A stretch of DNA of 64,000 bases from an uncultured Erysipelotrichales bacterium (GCA_910579135.1 CAJTTM010000003.1:67164-131163); one strand, 5' to 3'; shown: positions 1-9,572, counted from the first letter of the stretch. The notes: generated by a model not told the origin, from the letters alone. Numbers and translations: made by a program.

Positions 1-148
1 CATTTTCTTTTACGAGAGTAATTGTTTCAGATTCATTATCTTCATTGGTAATTTCTTCTGGTTGAAATACAAATCCTATTATAACAATCATTAAAAACAT
101 ACATCCTAATATGAAAAATGAGGCATTTTTTGTGAGTTTTTTAGTCAT
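1..148 (-). CDS. N-terminus of an exported or membrane-anchored protein (partial)
   Basis: The gene runs off the left edge; only about 49 codons are visible. It starts at the ATG at 148, preceded by a strong AAGGAGGA ribosome binding site at 154-161. The product begins MTKKLTKNASFF, followed by one hydrophobic segment (about residues 10-28, ILGCMFLMIVIIGFVF) and then an acidic, polar stretch (PEEITNEDNESET). This is the layout of an uncleaved signal anchor or a signal peptide with a charged extracellular linker. The family cannot be named because the functional domain lies outside the window. It is divergent from the AI-2E permease gene at 256 and has its own promoter. Confidence 0.7.
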   Translation of the reverse strand, partial: MTKKLTKNASFFILGCMFLMIVIIGFVFQPEEITNEDNESETITLVKEN

Positions 149-169
149 CTTCTTATCCTCCTTAGAACC

Positions 170-198
170 ATTTTATCATGATTATTTATATTTATCAA
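170..198 (-). promoter_or_regulatory. Sigma-A type promoter for the left-edge gene
   Basis: On the minus strand a -35 box TTGATA (198-193) is followed after exactly 17 bases by a -10 box TAAAAT (175-170). It lies just upstream of the ribosome binding site of the partial gene that ends the left edge. Confidence 0.6.
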
Positions 199-255
199 AC
201 TACACTTTTCTTCCATTATATGGTATGATTAGTAAAATGAGGTGAATTAAATATT

Positions 256-1422
256 ATGGGTATTAAAAAGGATAAAACAATCATGTATATTACATACACT
301 GTTGTACTCGCATTTGTTTTGTTTAATTATAAAGAAGTTCTTAATATTATTATGAATATTATTTCATTGGCTACACCATTTTATATAGCGGTTGTTATTG
401 CTTTTATATTAAACATTCCAATGAAGAAAATAGAAAATTTGCTTTCAAAGAAGATTAAAAAGAAAAATATATTAAGAGGGGCTTCACTAGCTTTGACATT
501 AATATGTACTGCTCTTATTCTTGTCTTATTTTTCTCATTCATTATTCCTAAATTAGTAGAGAGTGTAATTTTAATCTTTACTAATTTATTAAACTATACT
601 TCTACTTTAGTTACTATGATTAACAAGACACTTGAACAGCTTCATATTCATTATGCAATGGATTTCTCTGATATACAAAGTTTGATACAGCAAAATTTCG
701 ATATTAACAATATTATTATTAAAGGAACTGATTTTTTGGGGCAAACTGGATTTAATATTATTTTCCAATCTATTGGTCTTGTAAATACATTTATTAATGG
801 GATTGCTTCTTTTATGATGGGACTTTATTTACTTGCGAATAAAGAATTACATATAACTCAAGTTAAAAAATTTATTACTTTTATCTTTGGATATAAAAAG
901 TCTTTATCTATTATAGATATTGGTATAGAGGCCAATCATTATTTTAATGGTTTTGTTTCGGGACAATTACTTGAGTGTTGTATATTTATGACATTGATGT
1001 ATATTGTCTTAAGATTTATAGGATTACCATTCCCTGAATTAATGGCTGTTATTATTGCCCTATCAAGTTTAGTCCCTATGTTTGGTACTTTTGTAGGATT
1101 CTTTATTAGCTTTATTTTGGTATTAGCTGCCGCTCCTTCTTTAGCTGTTATCTTTGTGATTTGCTTTATCTGTGTACAACAGTTTGAAGGAAATGTCATT
1201 TATCCTCATGTCGTTGGTGATGCCGTTGGAATATCAGGACTATATGTATTGCTAGCATTAGTTGTTTTTGGTAATTTATTTGGTTTTGTAGGACTTTTAA
1301 TTGCAGTTCCTAGCATGGCTGTTATATATGCGATAGGTAGCAGAGTGATTAATTTATCACTATATAAACAACATATAGAAGTAACATTTAATAAAATTTC
1401 TAAATTTAAAGACGAAGAATGA
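256..1422 (+). CDS. AI-2E family transporter (predicted permease)
   Basis: The 388-residue product matches the AI-2E family (PF01594) in length and layout. It has an N-terminal pair of membrane helices (about residues 11-55), a basic cytoplasmic loop (KKIENLLSKKIKKKN), further helices, a soluble central part (about 110-150) and a C-terminal block of helices containing the glycine- and proline-rich stretch LPFPELMAVIIALSSLVPMF typical of the family. Members have been proposed to export autoinducer-2 or to act as ion antiporters; the substrate here cannot be read from sequence. The ATG at 256 follows GAGGTGA at 239-245 with about 10 bases spacing. It appears monocistronic and convergent with the secreted protein gene at 1553. 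Confidence 0.85.
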   Translation: MGIKKDKTIMYITYTVVLAFVLFNYKEVLNIIMNIISLATPFYIAVVIAFILNIPMKKIENLLSKKIKKKNILRGASLALTLICTALILVLFFSFIIPKLVESVILIFTNLLNYTSTLVTMINKTLEQLHIHYAMDFSDIQSLIQQNFDINNIIIKGTDFLGQTGFNIIFQSIGLVNTFINGIASFMMGLYLLANKELHITQVKKFITFIFGYKKSLSIIDIGIEANHYFNGFVSGQLLECCIFMTLMYIVLRFIGLPFPELMAVIIALSSLVPMFGTFVGFFISFILVLAAAPSLAVIFVICFICVQQFEGNVIYPHVVGDAVGISGLYVLLALVVFGNLFGFVGLLIAVPSMAVIYAIGSRVINLSLYKQHIEVTFNKISKFKDEE

Positions 1423-1483
1423 GTTAACAAAGATTACTAAAAAAGAAGTATAATTATATTAAAAATATATAGAGAATTTATTG

Positions 1484-1520
1484 CAAAACTTGAGGAGGAT
1501 GATAGCATCCTCCTCTCAAG
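1484..1520 (-). terminator. Rho-independent terminator of the secreted repeat protein gene
   Basis: A GC-rich stem (CTTGAGGAGGATG pairing with CATCCTCCTCTCAAG, with a two-base bulge and a 4-base loop) lies at 1489-1520. On the minus strand it is followed by TTTT. It sits 33 bases past the stop codon at 1553. Without a U-tract on the plus strand it probably acts mainly for the minus-strand gene. Confidence 0.75.
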
Positions 1521-1552
1521 CTAAAATAGACTTTATATCTATGGTTATCAAA

Positions 1553-4486
1553 TTATTTTACAATTTTTTTACTTTTAACTGTACTCCACTTTCCATATAC
1601 TTTTGAACCTGTTGAATCCAACTTATATGCTCTTACCCTAACATGATATGTCTTTCCTTTTATTAATGTATATGTTGTACTTTTCCCTGTTAAATTCTTA
1701 CTTGTTGCTTTACTAAAATTCTTTTTTGTACTGTATTGAATTTGATAGCCTTTCGCTCCTGTTGTTGCTTTATATGTTATCTTTAATTTCTTCCCTTTAA
1801 CATTTGTTAATGTTGGTGTTTTTGCTTTTGCGACAGAAACCTTTGTCCATTTTGCATATAAAGTTTTATTTCCAGTGCTTCCTTTTGCTATTTGTGTAAC
1901 TTTTGTTTTATAAGTACTTTGACTATACCATCCATTAAATGTATATCCTTTTCTGGTTGGATTTTTTAATGTGATTGTATTAGTTGTCACATTATATGAT
2001 TTTGGATTTGATTGTTTGTTTGTACCACCATTAAGATTGTATTTAATGGTATACTTATTCATTGTCCATTTTGCATATAACGTTTTATTTCCAGTACTTC
2101 CCTTTGATATTTGTGTGACTTTTGTTTTATAAGCACTATCACTATACCATCCATTAAATGTATATCCTTTTCTAGTTGGATTTTTTAATGTGATTGTATT
2201 AATTATCACATTATATGATGTTGGATTTGATTGATTATTTGTACCACCATTAAGATTGTATTGAATGGTATACTTATTCATTGTCCACTTTGCATATAGT
2301 GTTTTATTTTCAGTACTTCCCTTTGGTATTTGTGTAACCTTTGTTTTATAAGCACTATCACTATACCATCCATTAAATGTATATCCTTTTCTAGTTGGAT
2401 TTTTTAATGTGATTGTATTAATTATCACATTATATGATGTTGGATTTGATTGATTATTTGTACCACCATTAAGATTGTATTGAATGGTATACTTATTCAT
2501 TGTCCACTTTGCATATAGTGTTTTATTTTCAGTACTTCCCTTTGGTATTTGTGTAACCTTTGTTTTATAAGCACTATCACTATACCATCCATTAAATGTA
2601 TATCCTTTTCTAGTTGGATTTTTTAATGTGATTGTATCTGATATCATTTGATATGTTGATGGATTTGATTGGTTGTTTGTACCTCCATCAAGATTATATT
2701 TAATGATATAATTATTTGGTATCCATTGCGCATATAAAACAACGTTATCATTTTGCTTAGTTGTAAGACGACTTCCCTCTTGCATATCTAAATAATGAAT
2801 TCCTGTGCCATCTTTTTCAGTATTCCATCCATCAAAAGTATATCCAAATTTTTCATATGAATTTTTTAAAAGGTTTTGAGATTCATTATAAAAGAACTGT
2901 TGTTCTGGCATGGCTGTACCTTGTCCACCATTAGCATCAAAAGAAACATGATAACAATTAGCAGCAAAAATAGCTTCATACACTGCTTCAACATATACCC
3001 CAGATTGCTTTTGAGGAACAAAATATTCATCTTGACTAACTATATTTCTTTCTTCATCTTCCCAATGTAGAAAATAATATCCTGGATTAGCAATAGCTTT
3101 CGCTCCTTCTGGTATTCCATTTTCTTTATGAAATGTTTCCCAATCAATGCTTACAATTCCCATATCTGAATCTTCACACCAATAACTCACAACAACATTA
3201 TCACCTTTTTTTACAATCCATTGTCCATTAGACTGTTGTTCAAAAGTAAAACCACTTTGAGTTGGATAAGGATTATAAGAAAAGCCTCCATCTATTTTAG
3301 GATTAGTTTCAATATAAACATGATCCGTTAAAACCAAACCAGAATATCCATTATATCCACCAGTTGTTTCAAATGCTGTTATTCCTGTAACATTCCCTAA
3401 TATTTTTATTGTAGATTGATTCCCAAGTATTACTCTTCCTCCTCCTACAAAATCATTGAATTCTATATGATTATAATTTGATAAATCTAAAGCTCCATTT
3501 TCATGAATAACAATATTCATCTTCTCATTTTCCCATGATGTCAATTCCTTTGGTTGTAATGCTCCTTGATTAACCGTTAATTGAGCAAGATTTTTTAATG
3601 AAAGATTAGAATTTAAATAAGTTGTACTTAATGATACATTTGTTCCTTTTTTTGCACCACTACCATCTACATTAGCTATTGAAGCATTATCTAATACAAT
3701 ATCTACTTTACCACTTACTGGATATAAATTCCCATCTGGATGAGGTGGTAATGGTTCAGTAAAATCAAACCAATTATCTTTGTCATAATAGTTTTCTTTT
3801 GCTCCAGAAGCATAAATATCTCCTAAGTTTGCATTTTTGGTATTTTGAATACATATTGATGTATCTCCATTATATTCTCCATTTATACTTCCAGCATATA
3901 TATTTCCAAATTCATTTTTTCCATAAAGATTGATTTGAGCATTTTGTCCAGTTTCTGGTCCAATATGATTTCCTTCCAAATCATAAAGTCCACCACCGAT
4001 AATGTCAATTGAACTATATCCCAAATTACGAGAAGTATTATTTAATGTCAATGAATGTCCATTAGCAAAAATATAATCATGATATCTATATGCAAAATCT
4101 ATCTCAATATTTTTAAAAGTCACATCGCCACCTAACATTATTCCAGCAGATCGACTTAGTAATGAAGCTTGTGTTGTTTCTAAGTCTGATTGAATTGTTA
4201 CTGACTTATCAATGACAAAAGGTAACTCTCCAGGTTGTATATTAAGAAAAGCTCCTTTTGAAGATACAATATATATGATTCCTCCATCAGCTACATTTTC
4301 TACAGCATCTTCAAATCTACTATATGGATTCTCTTTAGTCCCATCTCCTGATATATGACTTGAACTTTCATTCATAGCTGTATATACAATATTTTGTATT
4401 TCCTTAGCATGAGAAGGTATAATTAATATAGAAATCATTGAAACGAGAACAATGAACAAATAACTTATTTTTTTGAGTATTGCCAT
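1553..4486 (-). CDS. Secreted surface protein with InlB-type B repeats and C-terminal Fn3-like module
   Basis: This 977-residue protein starts with a signal peptide (about residues 1-27, ending near PSHA-KE). Residues about 30-420 are rich in short beta-strand repeats and asparagine/glycine turns, as in pectin-lyase-like or other beta-helical surface proteins. About 430-510 is a divergent repeat, followed by an InlB B-repeat unit (Listeria-Bacteroides repeat, PF09479; key residues FDANGG, GYTFDGW, YAQW) and four near-identical 73-residue units (GYTFNGWYS and LYAKWT in each). The last 90 residues are a basic fibronectin-III-like module (GYQIQYSTKK, YHVRVRAYK, VYGKWS). There is no LPXTG, SLH or GW motif, so how it is retained at the surface is unclear. 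A plausible role is adhesion. The start follows AGAAAGGAAAAG. Confidence 0.85.
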   Translation of the reverse strand: MAILKKISYLFIVLVSMISILIIPSHAKEIQNIVYTAMNESSSHISGDGTKENPYSRFEDAVENVADGGIIYIVSSKGAFLNIQPGELPFVIDKSVTIQSDLETTQASLLSRSAGIMLGGDVTFKNIEIDFAYRYHDYIFANGHSLTLNNTSRNLGYSSIDIIGGGLYDLEGNHIGPETGQNAQINLYGKNEFGNIYAGSINGEYNGDTSICIQNTKNANLGDIYASGAKENYYDKDNWFDFTEPLPPHPDGNLYPVSGKVDIVLDNASIANVDGSGAKKGTNVSLSTTYLNSNLSLKNLAQLTVNQGALQPKELTSWENEKMNIVIHENGALDLSNYNHIEFNDFVGGGRVILGNQSTIKILGNVTGITAFETTGGYNGYSGLVLTDHVYIETNPKIDGGFSYNPYPTQSGFTFEQQSNGQWIVKKGDNVVVSYWCEDSDMGIVSIDWETFHKENGIPEGAKAIANPGYYFLHWEDEERNIVSQDEYFVPQKQSGVYVEAVYEAIFAANCYHVSFDANGGQGTAMPEQQFFYNESQNLLKNSYEKFGYTFDGWNTEKDGTGIHYLDMQEGSRLTTKQNDNVVLYAQWIPNNYIIKYNLDGGTNNQSNPSTYQMISDTITLKNPTRKGYTFNGWYSDSAYKTKVTQIPKGSTENKTLYAKWTMNKYTIQYNLNGGTNNQSNPTSYNVIINTITLKNPTRKGYTFNGWYSDSAYKTKVTQIPKGSTENKTLYAKWTMNKYTIQYNLNGGTNNQSNPTSYNVIINTITLKNPTRKGYTFNGWYSDSAYKTKVTQISKGSTGNKTLYAKWTMNKYTIKYNLNGGTNKQSNPKSYNVTTNTITLKNPTRKGYTFNGWYSQSTYKTKVTQIAKGSTGNKTLYAKWTKVSVAKAKTPTLTNVKGKKLKITYKATTGAKGYQIQYSTKKNFSKATSKNLTGKSTTYTLIKGKTYHVRVRAYKLDSTGSKVYGKWSTVKSKKIVK
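1841..2716 (-). repeat. Four tandem 219-bp repeats inside a coding region
   Basis: Four in-frame copies (1841-2059, 2060-2278, 2279-2497, 2498-2716) each encode 73 residues of an InlB-type B repeat. The two middle copies are almost identical at DNA level, while the outer two carry more substitutions. The low divergence implies recent duplication or gene conversion, so repeat number may differ between strains. Confidence 0.9.
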
Positions 4487-4786
4487 AATCTTTTCCTTTC
4501 TATTTTTGTTTTTATATTATTCTTTAACTATAATATATCATATTCAAATTATTAAAACTATACATATCCATTTTTTAAGGTATATAAATTCTTATTTTAT
4601 TTTTTTGTACCATTATAATACCAGTCTTTAAATTAACCTTTAAGCATTGAATAAGAATTGATTTTAATCTATTATTCTTCTTAAATAAAAAAACTATGTT
4701 ATCAAATTCTAACAACTTTAATGTAACATACATCAAAATATCATTAGAGTTAGAAACAATAAACAGAATACTTTCACATTCAAAAC
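4487..4786. other. Intergenic stretch without a recognised gene
   Basis: This gap between the secreted protein gene and the manA terminator holds the leader of the former (AT-rich, with several TATAAT-like possibilities I cannot choose between). It also contains a stop-free minus-strand frame from about 4799 to 4578 that lacks a credible start and ribosome binding site. I recognise no RNA gene. Confidence 0.4.
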
Positions 4787-4816
4787 TAAAAAAGCCAACT
4801 CTTTAGTTGACTTTTT
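4787..4816 (-). terminator. Terminator of manA
   Basis: On the minus strand GTCAACT (4811-4805) pairs with AGTTGGC (4800-4794), one G-U pair included, and is followed by TTTTTT. It lies about 25 bases beyond the manA stop codon. Confidence 0.75.
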
Positions 4817-4839
4817 AACAATCTCAGTTAAAAATTGTT

Positions 4840-5790
4840 CTATAGAATTGTTTTAATAAAACTGACATTTCCTTCTATCTTATAAAAACCTTGCTGAGCA
4901 GGGACAAAAATACTGTCACCTTTTTTAATATTTATATCATTAATTTTTCCTTCACCATCTAAAATAGTTAATGCCTGAAATGTTTCCTTAGTGACTTCTT
5001 GCTGGTAAACACCTTTTACATCATATTTTATACATGTAAAATACTCATTTTTCGTAAGTAACAATTCTTCATAGTTTTCATTTTTAATAAATTTTCCATC
5101 TGGATCACCATTTTTTCCACTTGGAAGTAAACAAGACACATCTACTGCCTTATCAATATGAAGTTCTCTAGGTTTTCCGTCTACTCCTAATCTTTTAAAA
5201 TCATAAACTCTATAAGTAGAATTAGAACATTGTTGTATTTCTGCGATAATCAATCCTGCCCCAATAGCATGAATTGTTCCTGCTTTAATATAAAAACAAT
5301 CTCCTTTTTTTACTTCTACTTTCTTTAAATAATCACAAATCGTATTATCTTCAATATATTGACGATATTCTTCTTTGCTCATTTCTTTATTAACACCATA
5401 ATATAAAAAAGAACCAGGATCCGCCTCTAAAACATACCAAAATTCATTTTTCCCAAATTCACCTTCATTTTTTAATGCATATTCATCATCTGGATGAACT
5501 TGAATACTTAATGCCTGTTTAGCATCTATAAACTTAATAAGAATTGGGAAATTATTATATTTATCACAATGTGTTCCCCAAATGGATTTAGGTTGCTTTT
5601 CAATATAATCTTTAAATAACATACCAGAATACTCACCATTAACAATAATACTACTTCCATCTTTATGATTAGATAATTCCCATGTTTCAGCAACTTTCTC
5701 TAAATCACTTTCTTTGTTGTAAAATTCTACTAACTTTCTACCACCCCATAAATAGTCTTTAATAGCTGGTTTTAATTTTAATATTTCCAT
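4840..5790 (-). CDS. manA: Mannose-6-phosphate isomerase, class I
   Basis: The enzyme interconverts fructose 6-phosphate and mannose 6-phosphate in the cytoplasm. At 316 residues it has the short Firmicute class I size. Zinc-site residues are visible: QVHPDD with His99, a conserved Glu near 116 (KNEFW) and GTIHAIGAGL with His174. The N-terminus carries the typical DYLWGGRKL. It starts at the ATG after AAGGAGG (5796-5802) and has its own promoter and terminator, so it is monocistronic. It probably feeds the phosphomannomutase and ManC encoded at 33.6-36.3 kb, since the ManC there lacks a fused isomerase domain. It could also serve mannose catabolism. Confidence 0.92.
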   Translation of the reverse strand: MEILKLKPAIKDYLWGGRKLVEFYNKESDLEKVAETWELSNHKDGSSIIVNGEYSGMLFKDYIEKQPKSIWGTHCDKYNNFPILIKFIDAKQALSIQVHPDDEYALKNEGEFGKNEFWYVLEADPGSFLYYGVNKEMSKEEYRQYIEDNTICDYLKKVEVKKGDCFYIKAGTIHAIGAGLIIAEIQQCSNSTYRVYDFKRLGVDGKPRELHIDKAVDVSCLLPSGKNGDPDGKFIKNENYEELLLTKNEYFTCIKYDVKGVYQQEVTKETFQALTILDGEGKINDINIKKGDSIFVPAQQGFYKIEGNVSFIKTIL

Positions 5791-5816
5791 ATTGGCCTCC
5801 TTATTTCTTTATTTTT

Positions 5817-5844
5817 ATTATATATTTTTAAATATAAATAACAA
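5817..5844 (-). promoter_or_regulatory. Probable manA promoter
   Basis: A -35 box TTGTTA (5844-5839) and a perfect -10 box TATAAT (5822-5817) are spaced by 16 bases on the minus strand, about 26 bases upstream of the manA start codon. Confidence 0.55.
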
Positions 5845-5917
5845 TAAATACAAAGTAAGTTTCAATGAAATTTCATATTAATTAGTCAAACTTTATTTTT
5901 TTGAAATCTTGTTTCAT

Positions 5918-5941
5918 AAAAAAAGATTGCCTAAGCAATCT
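5918..5941 (-). terminator. Terminator overlapping the stop codon of the deacetylase gene
   Basis: A perfect 7-bp stem (AGATTGC/GCAATCT, loop of 4) at 5924-5941 is followed on the minus strand by a run of Ts. The deacetylase stop codon TAG (5942-5940) lies inside the stem, so the terminator is fused to the end of the coding region. Confidence 0.8.
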
Positions 5942-7346
5942 AATTATTCACACCATGATGAGGAGTAAATGTTGAATCATCAATTCCCTTAAACTTATAG
6001 CCTTTCTTTTTATAATATTCTATAATCTTAGGCAAAGCATCTACAGTTGTCGATTTTGCTTTTGTATCATGAGCAAGAATCATTATATTCTTTGATTTAT
6101 AGACTGTTGCATTCTTAATAAGTTTGCTTACTGCAACACTGTTTCCTGAAGCATCTGTTGTATCACCATTCCAATCATAGAATTGATAACCTCTTTTTTG
6201 AACTTCTACAACTAATTTAGACATAATACCTTTACAATATTTTCTAGAGATTGTATTAGATGATCCTCCTGGAAATCTAATATATTTAGGTACATATCCT
6301 ATAATATTTTTCACCATATTTCCAACCTTATTCAAATCATCAAAATACGCCTTTAAAGAAGAATATACTTTTTTATAATTATGAGAATATGTATGTAATG
6401 CAATAGTATGTCCTTTATCATGAGCTTCTTTAATTAAATGATTATATTTCTTACCATTTCCAGTCACAAAGAAAGTCGCTTTCGCATCATAACGATCCAA
6501 TATATCTAATATCTTCTTTGTGTTCTCTGATGGTCCATCATCAAATGTAAGATAAACAATTTTTTCTTTACTTTGTGGTACCTTTACAATAACTTTATCT
6601 TTTACAATATTCACTTTTTGTTTATATTTATTTTTATTACCACAGCGATCTGTGACAATATAAACAATTTGATAATTTCCTATTTTTTTATTATCAACTT
6701 GACTTGAATCAACTTCTACTTTTGGATTAGGATCTAAATTATCTTTTGCAATGATTCCTGATAAATAATTAATTTTTGTCCCAATAGAAGCCCTAATATC
6801 TTTTACTCCCTCAAGTATCGGTTTTTCTTTATCGTCAACTAATGTTAATAAAGCTTCTTTTTCAGTTTCATTATTAGCTTCATCACTAACTATAATAGTA
6901 ATCTTTTGTTCCCCTGCTTTATCAAATGAATATGATTCTTTATATCTAACAGTTGTTTTTGTTTGATCTTTTATATTTTTCACAAATTCTTCTGGTTGAA
7001 CATTAACACCAACTTCTGAATGCAAATCTTGAATATCAAATTCTGGTGCTTTTGTATCTACAACATTAACTGTTAATGTATATTCATCTTTATCTAATAT
7101 ATATTTAATATCATATTTTCCTAAAACATCTTTGTTTACATTTGATTGTATTTTTATATTATTTTTGTCTCCCTCAACACTCTTTATAAAAGTTATGGGA
7201 TCAAATTGACTGTTAATTTCTACATCTTCACTATCATGATTAAATTGAATTTTACCCTTAGGTATTGTTATATTAAAAAATATGATAAAAATAAAAATTA
7301 TACATATTATATATAAAGCTAATTTTTTTATGTTATTTCTTTCCAT
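5940..7346 (-). CDS. Membrane-anchored polysaccharide deacetylase with Ig-like repeats
   Basis: The 468-residue protein has an N-terminal membrane helix (about residues 9-28), three Ig-like/DUF5011-type domains (about 35-245, each ending in motifs such as YDIKYI, VSDEANNE and VTDRCGNK) and a C-terminal NodB-homology domain (about 262-450). The catalytic motifs are complete: TFDDGPSE with the metal-binding Asp pair, HTYSH with the zinc-binding histidines, and RFPGGSS. Such enzymes remove acetyl groups from peptidoglycan or exported N-acetylglucosamine polymers outside the cell. The Ig-like domains probably act as spacers or wall binders. The exact substrate is not determinable. It is divergent from the YihY gene and monocistronic. 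Confidence 0.88.
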   Translation of the reverse strand: MERNNIKKLALYIICIIFIFIIFFNITIPKGKIQFNHDSEDVEINSQFDPITFIKSVEGDKNNIKIQSNVNKDVLGKYDIKYILDKDEYTLTVNVVDTKAPEFDIQDLHSEVGVNVQPEEFVKNIKDQTKTTVRYKESYSFDKAGEQKITIIVSDEANNETEKEALLTLVDDKEKPILEGVKDIRASIGTKINYLSGIIAKDNLDPNPKVEVDSSQVDNKKIGNYQIVYIVTDRCGNKNKYKQKVNIVKDKVIVKVPQSKEKIVYLTFDDGPSENTKKILDILDRYDAKATFFVTGNGKKYNHLIKEAHDKGHTIALHTYSHNYKKVYSSLKAYFDDLNKVGNMVKNIIGYVPKYIRFPGGSSNTISRKYCKGIMSKLVVEVQKRGYQFYDWNGDTTDASGNSVAVSKLIKNATVYKSKNIMILAHDTKAKSTTVDALPKIIEYYKKKGYKFKGIDDSTFTPHHGVNN

Positions 7347-7515
7347 ATCCTATACTCCATCCTTTCTTATTATAACATAATATTTGATAAAATCTAGACA
7401 TATATCACATAATTAGTTAGGCTATGCTTACTTTCAAATAATAAAAACTTCTTTTATCATTTTTTATAGGAATATACACAAAAATTTAGTAAAATAGATG
7501 TTAGGAGGGAGAAAT

Positions 7516-8343
7516 ATGAAGAAGTATGTAAAAAAGATCTATTATGCAATTTATAATCGTTATTTAGACTATCGTTATAAAATCCCTGAAAATGCAGGTA
7601 TCTGTTTTTCATATTATTTGATTATGTCTATTATACCTATTTGTTCTATTTTAGCTTTTTTAGCTTCTTTGTTGAATATTGATCTTACGATCATGAGAGA
7701 TTTTTTAAAACAATTTTTAACTGCTGATTTTGCGGATATTATTATATCTGCTTTATCTTCAAAAGAAATAAAAATGTCTTCAATTGTTGCGATTGGTGTA
7801 TCTTTCTGGGTCGTAAGCAAAGGTATTAATCAGCTTTATGGTATAACAAAAAATCTTTTCCCGCCTAATCATGAACGTCATTTTATTATTGAAATGATAC
7901 TTTCAATCGCTAAAACTATATTAGTTTTCATATTATTGATAGTAATTATTTCTTTACTTAGTTTTTTACCTATTATTAATTCTATTTTTCCTTTAAATGA
8001 ATTAATATTATTTGATGATATATATTTATTTTTAATATTCTTTATTATTTTATTTTTACTATACAAGATTATTCCAGATGTCCATGTGAATGTAAAAGAT
8101 ATATTTATTGGTTCTTTTGCATCTGCATCATTGTTAACTCTTCTTCTAAAAGCATTGGAATTATATTTTAGTTTTTCTAATTATACTAATGTTTATGGAT
8201 CTTTTGCATCTATTGCGATTATTTTGTTTTCTTTTACAATTGTTGCAGAAGTTATTTATATTGGTTTATATATCATGTTTGAGGCTCACATGAAACGTTT
8301 AATAGACTTATTACAATCACAAATGAAAGAAAAAAATCAATAA
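7516..8343 (+). CDS. YihY/BrkB family inner membrane protein
   Basis: The 275-residue protein is predominantly hydrophobic, with about six membrane segments and the N-terminal family pattern (NAGICFSYYLIMSIIPICSI). Near the end comes the conserved stretch YTNVYGSFASIAIILFSF. YihY/BrkB proteins were once annotated as ribonuclease BN; their true role is not settled. The start is placed at the ATG at 7516 because AGGAGGGA (7503-7510) sits 5 bases ahead; an in-frame ATG at 7498 lies upstream of that site and is unlikely. The protein ends in a short charged tail. Confidence 0.85.
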   Translation: MKKYVKKIYYAIYNRYLDYRYKIPENAGICFSYYLIMSIIPICSILAFLASLLNIDLTIMRDFLKQFLTADFADIIISALSSKEIKMSSIVAIGVSFWVVSKGINQLYGITKNLFPPNHERHFIIEMILSIAKTILVFILLIVIISLLSFLPIINSIFPLNELILFDDIYLFLIFFIILFLLYKIIPDVHVNVKDIFIGSFASASLLTLLLKALELYFSFSNYTNVYGSFASIAIILFSFTIVAEVIYIGLYIMFEAHMKRLIDLLQSQMKEKNQ

Positions 8344-8371
8344 ACAACCAATATATTTTCTAACCCTTCAT

Positions 8372-8411
8372 AAAAAAACAAAGACTTTAATATACAGTAG
8401 TCTTTGTTTTT
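8372..8411. terminator. Bidirectional terminator between YihY gene and polysaccharide unit 2
   Basis: AAAAACAAAGACT pairs with AGTCTTTGTTTTT around a short loop. Both strands end with a T-run, so it can terminate the plus-strand YihY gene and the minus-strand polysaccharide transcript that ends at 8474. Confidence 0.75.
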
Positions 8412-8473
8412 ATATAAAGTTGATTATATCTATAAATATTCCCTTTATACTATATAATAAACAAGTTTTCAAT

Positions 8474-9512
8474 TTATTGTATTTTTCTTTTTGGGTTTAA
8501 AATTTGATTTAATATATTAGAACATATAATTGAAGCAAGCAAATAAATTATTGTATATAATAGAACTTGACTTTGAGATGTTAATTCTAAATGAACTCCT
8601 ACTATCAGTGCATCTCTAATTATAATATGAACCACATACATTTCTAATGTAAAACTACCTACATAACATAAAAATTTATTGATAAAAGTATTTTCAAAAT
8701 ATGGGAGCATTATTATTATAAAAAATATGGTCCCCACCCCTAAAGCTCCTCTAAATAATCTTCCAACTAAACTTGCAATGTGTCCATAATAACCCCAATG
8801 ATTAAGTGCATAATATACAGGACCTTTGGTCATTAATAATAGTAACATAAACAATAAAAAATAAGTATTTATTTCTTCGCTATTATATACCTTTTCACCT
8901 ATCAAACATCCAATTATAAATATTGGTATTCTCGAAAAAAGAATTTCAACCCTATAATAAAACTTTGGATATAAAATAAGAATCATAAATAACATTAATA
9001 CATATACACATACTAAAATATATATAATTTTCTTTTGATCTCGCTCCATAAAATAGTATATATATGGATAAATGAAATAACAAAGCATTATACATCCTAA
9101 AAACCAAAACATTCCTACTTTATTCATACAGAAAAAAATTTGTTTTACAAATGACATCCAATTTAAAGCAAAAATAAAATATCTTATTATAAAATATGGA
9201 ATACATACACAAATATACACTTTTAAAATTTTTGAAAATCTTCTTTTATAAAACTCTTTAAATATCTTTTTTTTATCTAGATCATCATATTTCGCATATA
9301 GCTTTTTTCATTGAAAAATATAATGAAATTCCTGACAAAAACAAAAAAATATCTACACCTATACCACCATTTTTTAAAATCAAAGAAGAAACCCAAGGGT
9401 AGTTCATTTTATCAGAATTAATTTCAAAAACATGAAATAAAGTAATCCATAATATTGAAAACCCATATAATTGACTCCTGTATTTACTAAGCATTCTCCA
9501 ATTTAATTTCAT
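8474..9512 (-). pseudogene. Acyltransferase-3 family membrane protein, frameshifted in a poly-A tract
   Basis: Two adjacent reading frames join into one AT3 (PF01757) protein of about 345 residues. The first frame (9512 to 9285) encodes the N-terminus with the conserved IIa-like pattern GFSILWITLFHVFE and LFLSGISLYFSMKK. It ends soon after a run of six A (minus strand, complement of T at 9303-9308). Removing one A lets the frame continue as KKLYAKYDDLDKKK, then FKEFYKRRFSKIL and the remaining hydrophobic helices to 8474. Such proteins O-acylate surface sugars. A single indel in a homopolymer could be a real mutation, a phase-variable switch or a sequencing error. It is the last gene of polysaccharide unit 2. 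Confidence 0.8.
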
Positions 9513-9572
9513 TTAAACTAACATACCTTTCTGTCCATAATCTTATATTCATAAAACTTTAATTTATTTCTG

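Noticed and set aside
1841..2716. Regular tandem repeats resembling a CRISPR array at first sight
   Set aside because: The 219-bp period, the absence of short repeats with unique spacers and the continuous coding frame show they are protein repeats.
7498..7515. Upstream ATG of the YihY gene as the start
   Set aside because: It lies before the AGGAGGGA site that serves the ATG at 7516.
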